From Streptomyces noursei ATCC 11455 (GTDB taxonomy: Bacteria; Actinomycetota; Actinomycetes; Streptomycetales; Streptomycetaceae), in contig NZ_CP011533.1 in assembly GCF_001704275.1 (NCBI RefSeq), positions 6,014,001 through 6,078,000 of the forward strand: 64,000 nt of DNA, written 5' to 3'. The position numbers were made by a program, and so were the translations under genes. Under the pieces are notes generated by a model, which was not told where the DNA came from, searched no databases, and saw nothing but the letters and a program-made list of their open reading frames with translations. The stretch's first letter is position 1, and each line of letters starts with the position of its first letter. Below are positions 18,924-27,784 of the stretch, one piece after another.

Positions 18924-19780
18924 CCGCGACCACCCCGGCGGCGGCGCCCGGCTACCGCGCCCGCCGCACCCTGCCGCTGCGCGTCGAGGCCCGCCGCCAG
19001 CTGCGCCGTCGCCGCACCCTGGTGATCGGCGCGATCCTGACGCTGCTGCCGTTCGTCCTGGTCGCGGCGTTCGCGATCGGAGGCGATCCCAGCACCCGGA
19101 ACACCGGCCGGATCAGTCTGATGACCACCGCCACCGCTTCCGGCGCCAACTTCGCCGCCACCGCGCTGTTCGTCTCCGCCGGCTTCCTGCTGGTGGTGCC
19201 GGTCGCGCTGTTCTGCGGGGACACCGTGGCTTCGGAGGCGAGCTGGGCGTCGCTGCGCTATCTGTTGGCCGCACCGGTGCCGCGGGCCCGGCTGCTGCTG
19301 AGCAAGCTGACCGTGGGGCTGGTGTTCAGCGCCGCCGCGATGCTGCTGCTGCCGCTGGTCGCGCTGGCGGTGGGCACCGCCGCGTACGGCTGGGGCCCGC
19401 TGCAACTGCCCACCGGGGGCGCGCTCGCCCCGGGCGACGCGGTGCTGCGGCTGGCGCTGGTGACCGGCTATGTCTTCGTCAGCCAACTGGTCACCGCGGC
19501 GCTGGCGTTCTGGCTGTCCACGGTGACCGACGCGCCGCTGGGCGCGGTCGGCGGCGCCGTCGGACTGACCATCGTCGGCAACGTCCTCGACCAGGTCACC
19601 GCGCTCGGCGACTGGCGCGCGGTGCTGCCCGCGCACTGGCAGTACTCCTGGGCAGACGCCCTCCAACCCCAGCTGGAATGGTCCGGGATGCTCCAGGGCG
19701 CCTCGGTGTCGGTGTCCTACGCGCTGGTGCTCGTCGCACTGGCCTTCCGCGGCTTCGCCCGCAAGGACGTGGTGTCCTGA
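18920..19780 (+). CDS. ABC-2-type permease partner of the hydrolase-ATPase fusion
   Basis: A 286-residue membrane protein with about six hydrophobic segments (for example LVIGAILTLLPFVLVAAFAI and SAAAMLLLPLVALAVGTAAY) and the ABC-2 permease layout. After the first helix lies an extracytoplasmic loop, and the segment EASWASLRYLLAAPVPRARLLLSKL matches the family's cytoplasmic coupling region. It starts inside the stop of the fusion gene (ATGA), so the two are made together and presumably form one exporter. The cargo is unknown. Confidence 0.88.
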   Translation: MTATTPAAAPGYRARRTLPLRVEARRQLRRRRTLVIGAILTLLPFVLVAAFAIGGDPSTRNTGRISLMTTATASGANFAATALFVSAGFLLVVPVALFCGDTVASEASWASLRYLLAAPVPRARLLLSKLTVGLVFSAAAMLLLPLVALAVGTAAYGWGPLQLPTGGALAPGDAVLRLALVTGYVFVSQLVTAALAFWLSTVTDAPLGAVGGAVGLTIVGNVLDQVTALGDWRAVLPAHWQYSWADALQPQLEWSGMLQGASVSVSYALVLVALAFRGFARKDVVS

Positions 19781-19928
19781 CCGGGGCGGGGACAGGGGCC
19801 GCGGGGCCGCCGGGCGGCGCGGCCGGATGCGGACACCCGTCCCCGTTCGTTCGGGTTGTCCGGCGCCGCAACCATGCGCCGGACCGGTGTGTCTACGCAG
19901 TCACACGCCCTGAAGGTGAGGACCTGCC

Positions 19929-20366
19929 ATGTCCCGTACCGCATCGCGTCCCGTCACCGCCGTCGCCGCCTGTGCCGCGGCCCTCGGCCTGACCCTCGCC
20001 GCCACCGCACCCGCCGCCGCCACCGTCCGCAGCGACCCCGCCGGCCGCCACACCGCCGCCGAGATCCACCGCTTCCTGACCGGCTTCTACGGCCAGCAGG
20101 GCCCCACCTCGCACCAGCGCGCGCACCAGGTCTCCGCCTACCTCAAGGACCGCGCCGCCCACACCGACGGCTACGAGCTGCTGCTCTGCGCCCAGAACAC
20201 CCCGCGGACGATCACCGTCGGCACGGTCACCACCGCCCAGTCCGCGGGCGTCGGTTGGGCCACCGTCACCACCGGCTGGGGCGGCGGCGCCACCCGCAGC
20301 TTCACCGCCTACGTCGGCCTGGAGTCGCACCCGATCACGCTCCAGGACGTCGACTGCGGTCAGTGA
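19929..20366 (+). CDS. Small secreted protein of unknown function
   Basis: A 145-residue protein with a clear signal peptide: MSRTASRPVTAVAACAAALG followed by a hydrophobic run ending TAPAAAT, with predicted cleavage after AAA or APA. The mature part of ~110 residues has two cysteines (LLCAQN and the C-terminal VDCGQ) that could form one disulfide, and is rich in Thr and Gly. No domain is recognised. A GAAGGTGAGG ribosome site precedes the ATG. It faces the esterase gene with a shared terminator between them. Confidence 0.75.
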   Translation: MSRTASRPVTAVAACAAALGLTLAATAPAAATVRSDPAGRHTAAEIHRFLTGFYGQQGPTSHQRAHQVSAYLKDRAAHTDGYELLLCAQNTPRTITVGTVTTAQSAGVGWATVTTGWGGGATRSFTAYVGLESHPITLQDVDCGQ

Positions 20367-20391
20367 ACCGCCCGCCCCGACATACGACGAG

Positions 20392-20428
20392 GGCGGTCGC
20401 CGCGGACCGGATGTCCGCCGCGACCGCC
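20392..20428. terminator. Bidirectional hairpin between convergent genes
   Basis: Arms 20392-20407 and 20413-20428 pair over 16 positions with one mismatch and a 5-base loop, between the ends of the + secreted protein gene and the - esterase gene. Confidence 0.7.
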
Positions 20429-20445
20429 CGCCGGCCGGCCCGTGC

Positions 20446-21468
20446 TCAGCCGGTCGGCCCCTGCATGTGGGCGCTGACCCACTGCATCGTGCCCATGCCC
20501 AGGCCCGTGACGTAGGTCTGGCCGCTGTGCGTGCCGTTCGGCACGATCTGCAGCCGCGTCCGCACCGGCCCGTGGCCGTACTGCGCGATGAACTTCCGCA
20601 CCTTCGGCAGCACGGTGTTCTCCCGGGAGCCGTCCTGGAAGGCCAGGTAGACCTCCGGCCCCCCGCGGGCGATCAGCCGGTGCGCCAGCACCTCGGGGTT
20701 GTTCTCGCGCATCTCCTTGAGGTGGCCCCGCCACAGCGGCGAGTCCGGGACGATGTCCGGCCCGTTGGGGATCGCCACCTTGAAGTCGTTCGGGTTCTGC
20801 AGCACGTTCTTCAGCGCCGAGAAGCCGCCCGACGAGGAGCCCATGATGCACCAGGCGTTGCGGGTCTTCAGGGTGCGGAAGTTCTCCCGGACGAGATCGG
20901 GGACGTCCTTGCTCAGCCAGGTGCCGATCTTCGGCTGGCCCGGGATGTCACTGCCGTCGTAGTACTGCTTGTCGTTGGGGTTGAGCACCGGCATCACCAC
21001 GATGAACGGCAGGCTCTTGCCGGCCTTCGACCAGGTGGCGAGGCTCTCCTCCAGCTTGAGGTCGGAGCCGATCCAGTAGTTGACCGGGTAGCCGTAGGCG
21101 CCGGGCAGCGCCTCCATGACCGGGAAGCCCTTGTTCGCGTTCTGCTTCTCGTAGTACTCCGGCGGCGCCCAGACCCACACCTTCCCCGTGAAGCCGGACT
21201 TCTTCCCGTGGTAGGTGGTCACGGCTATCGGGGTGTTCCCACCGGCCCCACCGACCTTGCTGGTCTCCTGGAAGTTGATCGGATGGGTGGGCATCTGCAC
21301 CAGCGAGTTCTTGTCGGCCGGCGCGGTCTGCATGGCGGCACCCGACCGCGGACCGCTGAACCGTACGGGCGCGCCCTGGGAGTCGTCGCTCGTCCCACAG
21401 CCGGCCGTGGTGCCGAGTACGGTCAGGGCGATCAAGGCGATCACCGGTTTGAAAAGGGATTTGCGCAC
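20446..21468 (-). CDS. Esterase-family alpha/beta hydrolase lipoprotein
   Basis: A 340-residue protein starting at the GTG complement of 21466-21468, with GGAGAAGGA upstream. The N-terminus MRKSLFKPVIALIALTVLG leads to TTAGC, a lipobox, so the mature protein is probably a cell-surface lipoprotein beginning at Cys. The rest is an esterase (Fes/antigen-85-type) alpha/beta hydrolase: KVWVWAPPEYYE, FPVMEALPGAYGYP, FIVVMPVLNP, and the nucleophile elbow CIMGSSSGGFSALK. HSGQTYV near the end is the likely catalytic His region. Substrate is unknown. The 50 codons upstream in the same frame lack a ribosome site and would mask the lipobox. Confidence 0.83.
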   Translation of the reverse strand: MRKSLFKPVIALIALTVLGTTAGCGTSDDSQGAPVRFSGPRSGAAMQTAPADKNSLVQMPTHPINFQETSKVGGAGGNTPIAVTTYHGKKSGFTGKVWVWAPPEYYEKQNANKGFPVMEALPGAYGYPVNYWIGSDLKLEESLATWSKAGKSLPFIVVMPVLNPNDKQYYDGSDIPGQPKIGTWLSKDVPDLVRENFRTLKTRNAWCIMGSSSGGFSALKNVLQNPNDFKVAIPNGPDIVPDSPLWRGHLKEMRENNPEVLAHRLIARGGPEVYLAFQDGSRENTVLPKVRKFIAQYGHGPVRTRLQIVPNGTHSGQTYVTGLGMGTMQWVSAHMQGPTG

Positions 21469-21881
21469 GGGTCCTTCTCCTTGGCGAACGGGCCGGGAGT
21501 TGTCCCGACCGGCCAACAAGAGGGGGCGGGGCCGGCACAGGTTTCCCTCCCGGAGTGTCTGCTTGCTCGCACTCTCGGGAACGAAACTCGCCGACCGGCT
21601 CTGACCTGTGGTGTTTACGCGCAACGGAGATCCGGTTTACCGTGATTTTCCTGGTGGAGGCGCAACGCGGGCGCCCGACGGACCCCCGCGCGCCCCCTTC
21701 CGGCACACCGGGCGTGCGTCCGCGCCCCGGCGCCGGCCGCCGCCTCCGGCACCCCTCCGCACGCCCCTTCGAGGGTCCGCGGCGACCCCTCGGGAACGCG
21801 CCGCGAAGGCATCCGGGTCGCCCTCCCGCACCCGTCGCCCGGCACCCCGCCGCCCCCGCTCCCGGCCCGTATCCTCTCGCT
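21469..21881. other. Divergent promoter region
   Basis: The 413 bases between the esterase and FUSC starts hold no supported gene. An A/T-richer patch around 21605-21660 is the likeliest promoter location, but no confident -35/-10 pair was picked. Frames reading across it on both strands look like arginine/proline-rich shadows. Confidence 0.4.
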
Positions 21882-23948
21882 ATGACCTGGTCGCGTGCGC
21901 TGAAGGAAGCCACCCGCTCCGGGCTGACCATCGAACGCGCCAAGCTCACCCCGCTGATCGCGATCCGCGGCACGGTCGGCGTGGCCGTCGTCCTCGGCCT
22001 GTGCCTGTGGCGCGGCAACCCCGCCCTCGCGGTCTCCTCCGCCTTCGGTGCCTTCTCCGCCGGCATCGTCACCTTCCAGCGCAGCATGCGGCCCCGCCCG
22101 GTCCTGGCACTGGCCGTCGCCGGCGCGCTGGCGATCTCCACCTTCCTCGGCTACCTGGCCGCCGCCCACGTCGTCTGGTTCGTCCTGCTGCTCACCGGCT
22201 GGACCCTCCTGGCGGGCATGGCCTGGGCGATCGGGCCGGTCTCCGGCCTCGTCGGCACCCAGACCGTGGCGATCATGCTGATCACCGTCACCCTCCCGAC
22301 GTCCGTCCTGGGCGCCCTCGAACACGCCGCGCTGATCGCCTGCGGCGGCCTCGTCCAGGCCGCCCTCATCGTCCTCTTCCCGGTGCGCCCCTGGGGCATC
22401 CAGCGCGACACCCTCGCCGACGCGCTGGCCGCCGAGGCCGACTACGCCCGCCGGCTGCGGCACGACCCGGTCGCCCCGTTCGACCCCGCGCCCCTGATGG
22501 ACGCCCGGGCCGCCGCCACCGTGACACCCCGCCAGGCCCGCCGCCGCCCCGTACAGCTGCACGGCCCGCGCGGCCTCGCCGAACGCGTCCGCCCGGTCCT
22601 CGCCTCACTGGCCGACCCGGTCGTCGGCGCCCCCCTGGAGGGGCCCGAACGCGACCGCGCCCGTGAACTCCTGGGCGCCGCCGCCACCGTCCTGGACGCC
22701 GTCGCGCACGCCGTACGGCACGCCAGCCCGGTCCGGCTGCCACCGGAGGCGATGGCCGCCCTCGAAGTCCCGGCCAGCGGCCCGATGCTCCGCGGCCCCG
22801 CCCGGCGCACCGCCTACCGCCTGATCTCCCTCCTCGCCGACGCCGTCGAACTCACCGACGAGCCCGTCGAGGCCACCCGCCCCACCACCGAAGCCGAACG
22901 CGGCCACCTGCTGCGCCCCAGCGTCCCCCGGCTCGTCCCGGTCGCCCTGCGCGCCCTGCGCCGCGAGGCCCGCTGGTCCTCGCACGTACTGCGGCACGCG
23001 CTCCGCGTCGCCGCGGTCGCCGTCGCCGGCTACCTGCTCGGCGCCGCCCTCCACTTCGGCCACGGCTACTGGGCCCCGCTCGCCTCCGTCATGGTGATGC
23101 GCCCCGACTTCGCCCAGACCTACTCCCGCGGCGTCGCCCGCTTCGCCGGCACCGTCGTCGGCGTGACCCTGGCCGGTGCCCTGATGGCGCTGGCCCACCC
23201 CGGCGCCTCCGTCAGCGCCGCCCTCGCCCTGCTCTGCGTCTTCCTGATGTACCTGCTGATGCGCACCGGCTTCTCCGTCACCTCGGCCTGCATCGCGGCC
23301 TATGTCGTCTTCCTGCTCGGCATCGTCGGCGCCGGCTGGGAACAGACCGTCCAGGAACGCCTCGTGCTCACCCTCATCGGCGGGGTCCTCGCGATGCTGT
23401 CCTACGCGCTGTTCCCCGCCTGGGAGACGCCCCGGCTCCGCGACCGGCTCGCCGACTGGCTGGCCACCAACGGCCGTTACGCGCTCGCCGTCGTCGACGG
23501 CTACGCCCGGCCCGCCGAGCGCCGGCCCCGGCAGGTCCGCGAGGCCCTGCTGGACGCCCGCGCGGCGCGCGCCGCCTGGGAGGCGACCGAGGCCCGCGCC
23601 GAGAAGGAGCCGGTCCGGCACCGCGGCCTCCCGCTCGGCGGGGCGCACGCCGCCAGTGCCGCGCTCGCCACCATGGGCCGGGTCACGATGATCCTGGAGG
23701 CGCACCCGCCCGACCGGGACGCCCGGCCCTCGCCCGGCGCCGCCGCGTTCGCCGCCGCCCTCCGCCCCGCCCTGGACCGCGCCGCCCGGGCCGTCCGCGA
23801 CGGCGAGGCGATGGACTGGGGCGAGCCGCACGCCGCCTGGGAGCGGTGGAGCGCCGAGGACGAGCACGAGGGAGTCGCCGTCCGCGCCACCGAACTGCTC
23901 CTGGACGCCCTCGACGACCTCGCCGAGGCACTGCCCCCCGACCCCTGA
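21882..23948 (+). CDS. FUSC-family membrane protein
   Basis: A 688-residue protein with two clusters of hydrophobic helices, residues ~25-170 and ~370-520, separated and followed by soluble Arg/Ala-rich domains. The second cluster includes AGYLLGAALHFGHGYWAPLA and VMMRPDFAQTYSRGVARFAG-like sequence (VMRPDFAQTYSRG), the hallmark of the fusaric acid resistance (FUSC/YccS) family. Such proteins are linked to efflux of aromatic acids in Gram-negatives; in actinobacteria the substrate is unknown. The ATG at 21882 is chosen because the preceding ~110 codons are low-complexity and lack a ribosome site. It is probably monocistronic. Confidence 0.85.
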   Translation: MTWSRALKEATRSGLTIERAKLTPLIAIRGTVGVAVVLGLCLWRGNPALAVSSAFGAFSAGIVTFQRSMRPRPVLALAVAGALAISTFLGYLAAAHVVWFVLLLTGWTLLAGMAWAIGPVSGLVGTQTVAIMLITVTLPTSVLGALEHAALIACGGLVQAALIVLFPVRPWGIQRDTLADALAAEADYARRLRHDPVAPFDPAPLMDARAAATVTPRQARRRPVQLHGPRGLAERVRPVLASLADPVVGAPLEGPERDRARELLGAAATVLDAVAHAVRHASPVRLPPEAMAALEVPASGPMLRGPARRTAYRLISLLADAVELTDEPVEATRPTTEAERGHLLRPSVPRLVPVALRALRREARWSSHVLRHALRVAAVAVAGYLLGAALHFGHGYWAPLASVMVMRPDFAQTYSRGVARFAGTVVGVTLAGALMALAHPGASVSAALALLCVFLMYLLMRTGFSVTSACIAAYVVFLLGIVGAGWEQTVQERLVLTLIGGVLAMLSYALFPAWETPRLRDRLADWLATNGRYALAVVDGYARPAERRPRQVREALLDARAARAAWEATEARAEKEPVRHRGLPLGGAHAASAALATMGRVTMILEAHPPDRDARPSPGAAAFAAALRPALDRAARAVRDGEAMDWGEPHAAWERWSAEDEHEGVAVRATELLLDALDDLAEALPPDP

Positions 23949-24111
23949 CGACCCGCCCCCGACCGCTTCCGCATCCGGGCGCATCCGCCCCCGCAGGAAC
24001 CATTCCGCACCCCCAGTAGTCTAGATAATTGCCCGCAATTAGCGTCATTGGTGCGTCAATGACGCTCGCCGCGGCGCACTGTCCTCCCGAGAGAGAGCAA
24101 GCGAACTCCCC

Positions 24112-25287
24112 ATGGCGTCCAGCACTTCGTCCGGTACGTACGACATAGGCATCGACCTCGGCACCGCCAACACCCTCGTCTACGCGCGCGGCAAAGGCGT
24201 GGTGCTGAACGAGCCCTCCGTGGTCGCCGTCAACGCCGCCGGCGACGTCGTCGCCGTCGGTTCGGAGGCCAAACGCACCATCGGCCGCACGCCCTCCGGG
24301 ATCACCGCGATGCGCCCCCTCCGGGAGGGCGTCATCGCCGACTTCGACGCGGCCGAGCAGATGCTGCGCGCCCTGATGAAGAAGGCCCTGCCCAGCCGCC
24401 GCTTCTCCCGCCCCCGGGTCGTCATCTGCGTCCCCTCCGGCATCACCGGGGTCGAACGGCGCGCCGTCATCGACTCCGCACGGGGCGCCGGCGCCCGCGA
24501 GGTGCACCTGATCGAGGAGCCGATGGCCGCCGCGATCGGCGCGGGCCTCCCGGTGGCCGAACCGGTCGGCTGCATGGTCGTCGACATCGGCGGCGGCACC
24601 ACCGAGGTCGCCGTGGTCTCCATGGGCGGCCTGGTCACCGCCCAGTCCGTGCGGGTCGCCGGCGACGCGATGGACGCCGCCATCTCCACGTACATCAAGA
24701 AGGAGCACGGCCTGGCCATCGGCGAGCGCACCGCCGAGGACATCAAGATCGCCATCGGCTCGGCGGTCTGGACCCCGGACGACGACCGCCCGCTCCCCAC
24801 CCGCCTCGCCGTGGGCACCGCGTCCGACTCCGTATCCGACCCCGCGTCCGACGGCGAGACCGACGCCGAGTCGCCCGCGGACAGCTCGGCGCGCCCCTCC
24901 CCCCACTCCTACACCGTCCGCGGGCGGGACCACCTCAGCGGCCTCCCGCGCCTCCAGGAGATCACCGCGGAAGAGATCCGCACCGCCCTCGCCGAACCCG
25001 TCGAGGCCATCGTCCGCGCCGTCCACAACACCCTGGACGACTGCCCGCCGGAGCTCTCCGGCGACATCATCGAGCGCGGCATCGCCCTCACCGGCGGCGG
25101 CGCCCTGCTCCGGGGGCTGGACCGTCGCCTCCGCGAGGAGATGGGCGTCCCGGTCGTGGTCGCCGACGCCCCGCTGGACTGCGTGGTCAACGGCACCGCC
25201 AAGTGCGTCGACGAGTTCGCCACCCTCCACGGCCTCCTGACCGGCGCCAAGGAAGGGCCGCGGAAGTCCGTGCGGCTGGGGATGTAG
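24112..25287 (+). CDS. MreB/Mbl-like actin homologue with acidic insertion
   Basis: A 391-residue actin-fold ATPase. It shows phosphate 1 DIGIDLGTANTLVYARGKG, VICVPSGITGVERRAV, phosphate 2 VVDIGGGTTEVAVVS and the adenosine motif GIALTGGGALLRGLD, all intact. Between IGSAV (about residue 218) and YTVRGRDHLSGLP it carries a ~45-residue Asp/Ser/Pro-rich insertion absent from ordinary MreB. No mreCD genes adjoin it, so it fits the stand-alone MreB/Mbl paralogue of Streptomyces, which works with MreB in spore-wall synthesis. The start at 24112 follows GAGAGAGCAAGCG. An A/T-rich patch at 24018-24050 probably contains the promoter. Confidence 0.88.
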   Translation: MASSTSSGTYDIGIDLGTANTLVYARGKGVVLNEPSVVAVNAAGDVVAVGSEAKRTIGRTPSGITAMRPLREGVIADFDAAEQMLRALMKKALPSRRFSRPRVVICVPSGITGVERRAVIDSARGAGAREVHLIEEPMAAAIGAGLPVAEPVGCMVVDIGGGTTEVAVVSMGGLVTAQSVRVAGDAMDAAISTYIKKEHGLAIGERTAEDIKIAIGSAVWTPDDDRPLPTRLAVGTASDSVSDPASDGETDAESPADSSARPSPHSYTVRGRDHLSGLPRLQEITAEEIRTALAEPVEAIVRAVHNTLDDCPPELSGDIIERGIALTGGGALLRGLDRRLREEMGVPVVVADAPLDCVVNGTAKCVDEFATLHGLLTGAKEGPRKSVRLGM

Positions 25288-25332
25288 GACTACGACGAGG
25301 GCCCCGCGGGGCGTACGCAGGGCGGGCGGGCC

Positions 25333-26082
25333 TCACGCCCGTGCTGCGTACGCCTCCAGCCCGTCCAGGATCCGCTCCAGCCCGAACTCCCAAGCCTGGT
25401 CCCGGGATTCGCCCCGGGCGGCGCCCGCCAGCGCGGCGCTCAGCGCGGGGAACCGCTCGGACCGCCCGACGAGCAGCTCGTTCAGCGCGGCGCTCAGCAC
25501 CGCCTCCGGCTCCTTCGCGGGGGCGCCGCCCACCCCCGTCGACGCCGACACCTGCGCGATGGACCGGACGTGCCCGCTCACCACCAGCACGGCGTCCAGT
25601 TGCTCGCCGCCGGTCAGCCCGGCGCCCGCGAGCGCCGCCAGTGCGCGCTCCGTCCAGCCGAGTTCGTTGGGGCCCATGACCCGCGGCCCGACGAGGGCGC
25701 TCAGCAGCCATGGATGCTGGGCGAAGACCGCCGCGAGCCGCTGCGCCCAGTCCCGCAGCGCGCCCCGCCAGTCGCCGGCCGCGGCGCCCGCCGGCTCCGG
25801 CGGTTCGCCCATCGCCGTGTCGATCATCAGGGCGACCAGCTCCGCCTTGCCGGGCACGTACCGGTACAGGGACATCTTCGTGAAGTCCAGCTCCGCCGCG
25901 ACCCGTTGCATGGAGACCGCGCCGAGCCCGCCGGTGTCGGCGAGGCCGATGGCCGTCCGCGTGATCCGCTCCAGGCTCAGCGCCGGCTTGGGGCCCCGGC
26001 TCGGCCGCTCGCGCCCGCCCCACAGCAGCTCCACGCTGCCCGCCTGATCCCCGAACACACTGCTCTTCTCGTCTCCAGCCAC
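25333..26082 (-). CDS. TetR-family repressor
   Basis: A 249-residue regulator with an N-terminal helix-turn-helix (LERITRTAIGLADTGG, then VAAELDFTKMSLYRYVPGK) and a C-terminal TetR_C ligand-binding domain starting near DWRGALRDWAQRLAAVF. It is divergent from an FAD monooxygenase gene, and two tandem dyad repeats lie in the 99 bases between the starts. The usual arrangement would be repression of the monooxygenase and of itself, relieved by the monooxygenase substrate. The first ~30 residues are variable, so the start could be slightly downstream. Confidence 0.88.
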   Translation of the reverse strand: MAGDEKSSVFGDQAGSVELLWGGRERPSRGPKPALSLERITRTAIGLADTGGLGAVSMQRVAAELDFTKMSLYRYVPGKAELVALMIDTAMGEPPEPAGAAAGDWRGALRDWAQRLAAVFAQHPWLLSALVGPRVMGPNELGWTERALAALAGAGLTGGEQLDAVLVVSGHVRSIAQVSASTGVGGAPAKEPEAVLSAALNELLVGRSERFPALSAALAGAARGESRDQAWEFGLERILDGLEAYAARA

Positions 26083-26097
26083 CTCCGCATCCTAAAA

Positions 26098-26138
26098 CTG
26101 TGTCCGGGGGTATACAGATCTGTGTCCGGGGGATACAG
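26098..26138. promoter_or_regulatory. Tandem TetR operator candidates
   Basis: CTGTGTCCGGGGGTATACAG (26098-26117) and CTGTGTCCGGGGGATACAG (26120-26138) are direct repeats 22 bases apart, one helical-turn pair. Each has CTGT...ACAG dyad ends. They fall between the divergent TetR and monooxygenase genes. Confidence 0.6.
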
Positions 26139-26181
26139 TTGTTGTGTCGCCACACCACGCAGACACAGGGGGGAGCGTCCG

Positions 26182-27573
26182 ATGACGCGCGAAACGACGC
26201 CGCACCACACGGACAAGGCAACGGACAAGGCACATGAGGCGCGGGGGAGGTACGGGGCGCACGAGAGGTGTGAACCGACGCCGACCTCCGCCGCGCGGGG
26301 GCGAACGGTCCTCATCTCCGGCGCCAGCATCGCCGGCCCGGCCCTCGCCCACTGGCTCGCCCGCTATGGCTACCGCCCCACCGTGGTCGAGTCGGCGCCG
26401 GCCCTCCGCGGCGGCGGCTTCGCGGTCGACTTCCGCGGTGCGGCGCACCTGGCGGTACTGCGGAAGATGGGCGTCCTGGAGGAGATCAGGCGGCGCCGCA
26501 CCGGCGGTGGTTCGATGACCTTCATCGACGCCGGGGGGAATCATGTGGCGGCCCTCCCACCCGAGTTCGCCGGCGGCGACGTGGAGATCCTCCGCTCGGA
26601 ACTCTCCCGCATCCTCTACGACCACAGCCGCCCCACTCCCACCCCTCACGACGACACCGCCACCCCTGCCGCCGTCGCCGGCACCGCCTACCTCTTCGGC
26701 GACTCCCTCACCTCTCTCACCGAAACCGCCGACGGCGTCCACGTCACCTTCGAGCACGCCCCGCCCCGCACCTTCGACCTGGTCATCGGCGCCGACGGCC
26801 TGCACTCCACGGTGCGCCGGCTCGCCTTCGGCCCCGAAGAGGACTTCGTCAGCCACCTCGGCTACTACGTCGCCGGCTGGGATCTCCCGCACGGCGCGGC
26901 ACCGGACCTTGCCGCCCACGCCGTCGGTTACAACGAGCCCGGCCGACTGGTGACGGTCGGCCGCGTGCCCCGCCGCGCCGCCGACCCCTCCTACGCGGGC
27001 GAGGCGTTCTGCGTCTTCGCCTCCGAGCGACTGGACCACGACCGCCGCGACCCCCGGGCCCAGCGCACGGCCCTCGTCCGGGCGTACGAGGGAGCGGGCT
27101 GGCGCACCGCGGAACTCGTCGGGACCGTCCGGGATGCCGACGACCTCTATTTCGACGCCATAAGCCGCGTCGACGCACCGACGTGGTCACGGGGTCGGAT
27201 AGCGCTCCTCGGCGACGCCGCCTATGGCGCCACCGTCGGCGGGATGGGCACGGGCTCGGCGATCGTCGGCGCCTATGTCCTCGCCGGCGAACTGGCCCTC
27301 GCGGCCGGCGACCACCGCCGAGCCTTCGCCCGCTACGAGCAGAAGCTGCGGCCGTATGTCTCGCGCTGTCAGGAAGGCGGCCGCGGAACCGGTGCGTTCC
27401 TGGCCCCCCTCACCCAGGAGGCGATAGCGGCCCGCAACTCCGCGCTCAACGACCCGGACGCCCTCACGGCCATGCTCCAGGAGGGCCACGACATCTCCGC
27501 CGACATCTCCCTCGACGACTACCCCTCGCTCGTCCACCACGACACCGGGTCGGTCCGGAACGCGACACCCTGA
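26182..27573 (+). CDS. FAD-dependent aromatic-type monooxygenase
   Basis: A 463-residue class A flavoprotein hydroxylase. The GxGxxG-type dinucleotide fold is VLISGASIAGPALAHWLARY (residue ~45), the second FAD motif is VIGADGLHSTVRRLAFG, and the third is RIALLGDAAYGATVGGMGTG. The first ~40 residues are hydrophilic and may be disordered. Such enzymes hydroxylate phenolic or polyketide-like substrates using NAD(P)H and oxygen; some inactivate rifamycins or tetracyclines. Its substrate is unknown, but divergence from a TetR repressor suggests induction by a small molecule. The ATG at 26182 follows GGGGGGAG. Confidence 0.87.
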   Translation: MTRETTPHHTDKATDKAHEARGRYGAHERCEPTPTSAARGRTVLISGASIAGPALAHWLARYGYRPTVVESAPALRGGGFAVDFRGAAHLAVLRKMGVLEEIRRRRTGGGSMTFIDAGGNHVAALPPEFAGGDVEILRSELSRILYDHSRPTPTPHDDTATPAAVAGTAYLFGDSLTSLTETADGVHVTFEHAPPRTFDLVIGADGLHSTVRRLAFGPEEDFVSHLGYYVAGWDLPHGAAPDLAAHAVGYNEPGRLVTVGRVPRRAADPSYAGEAFCVFASERLDHDRRDPRAQRTALVRAYEGAGWRTAELVGTVRDADDLYFDAISRVDAPTWSRGRIALLGDAAYGATVGGMGTGSAIVGAYVLAGELALAAGDHRRAFARYEQKLRPYVSRCQEGGRGTGAFLAPLTQEAIAARNSALNDPDALTAMLQEGHDISADISLDDYPSLVHHDTGSVRNATP

Positions 27574-27784
27574 CCGGCGCGGCCGTACTCCCCGGAGCTC
27601 TGGGCGTCCTCTTCAGAGGAATGTGGGCCCTGTGGAATGGGGGTCCTTTATGAAAGGCCGGATCCATGAGGGAATTCGGGAGGGGCAGGTGGCCACTCGG
27701 CCCTCCGCACCCCTCCGGTCGGCGGGGTGCCGCTCCACCTTGAGATGCACGAGCGTGCGTTCTGTCGGTGCTTACGGTTCCTGC

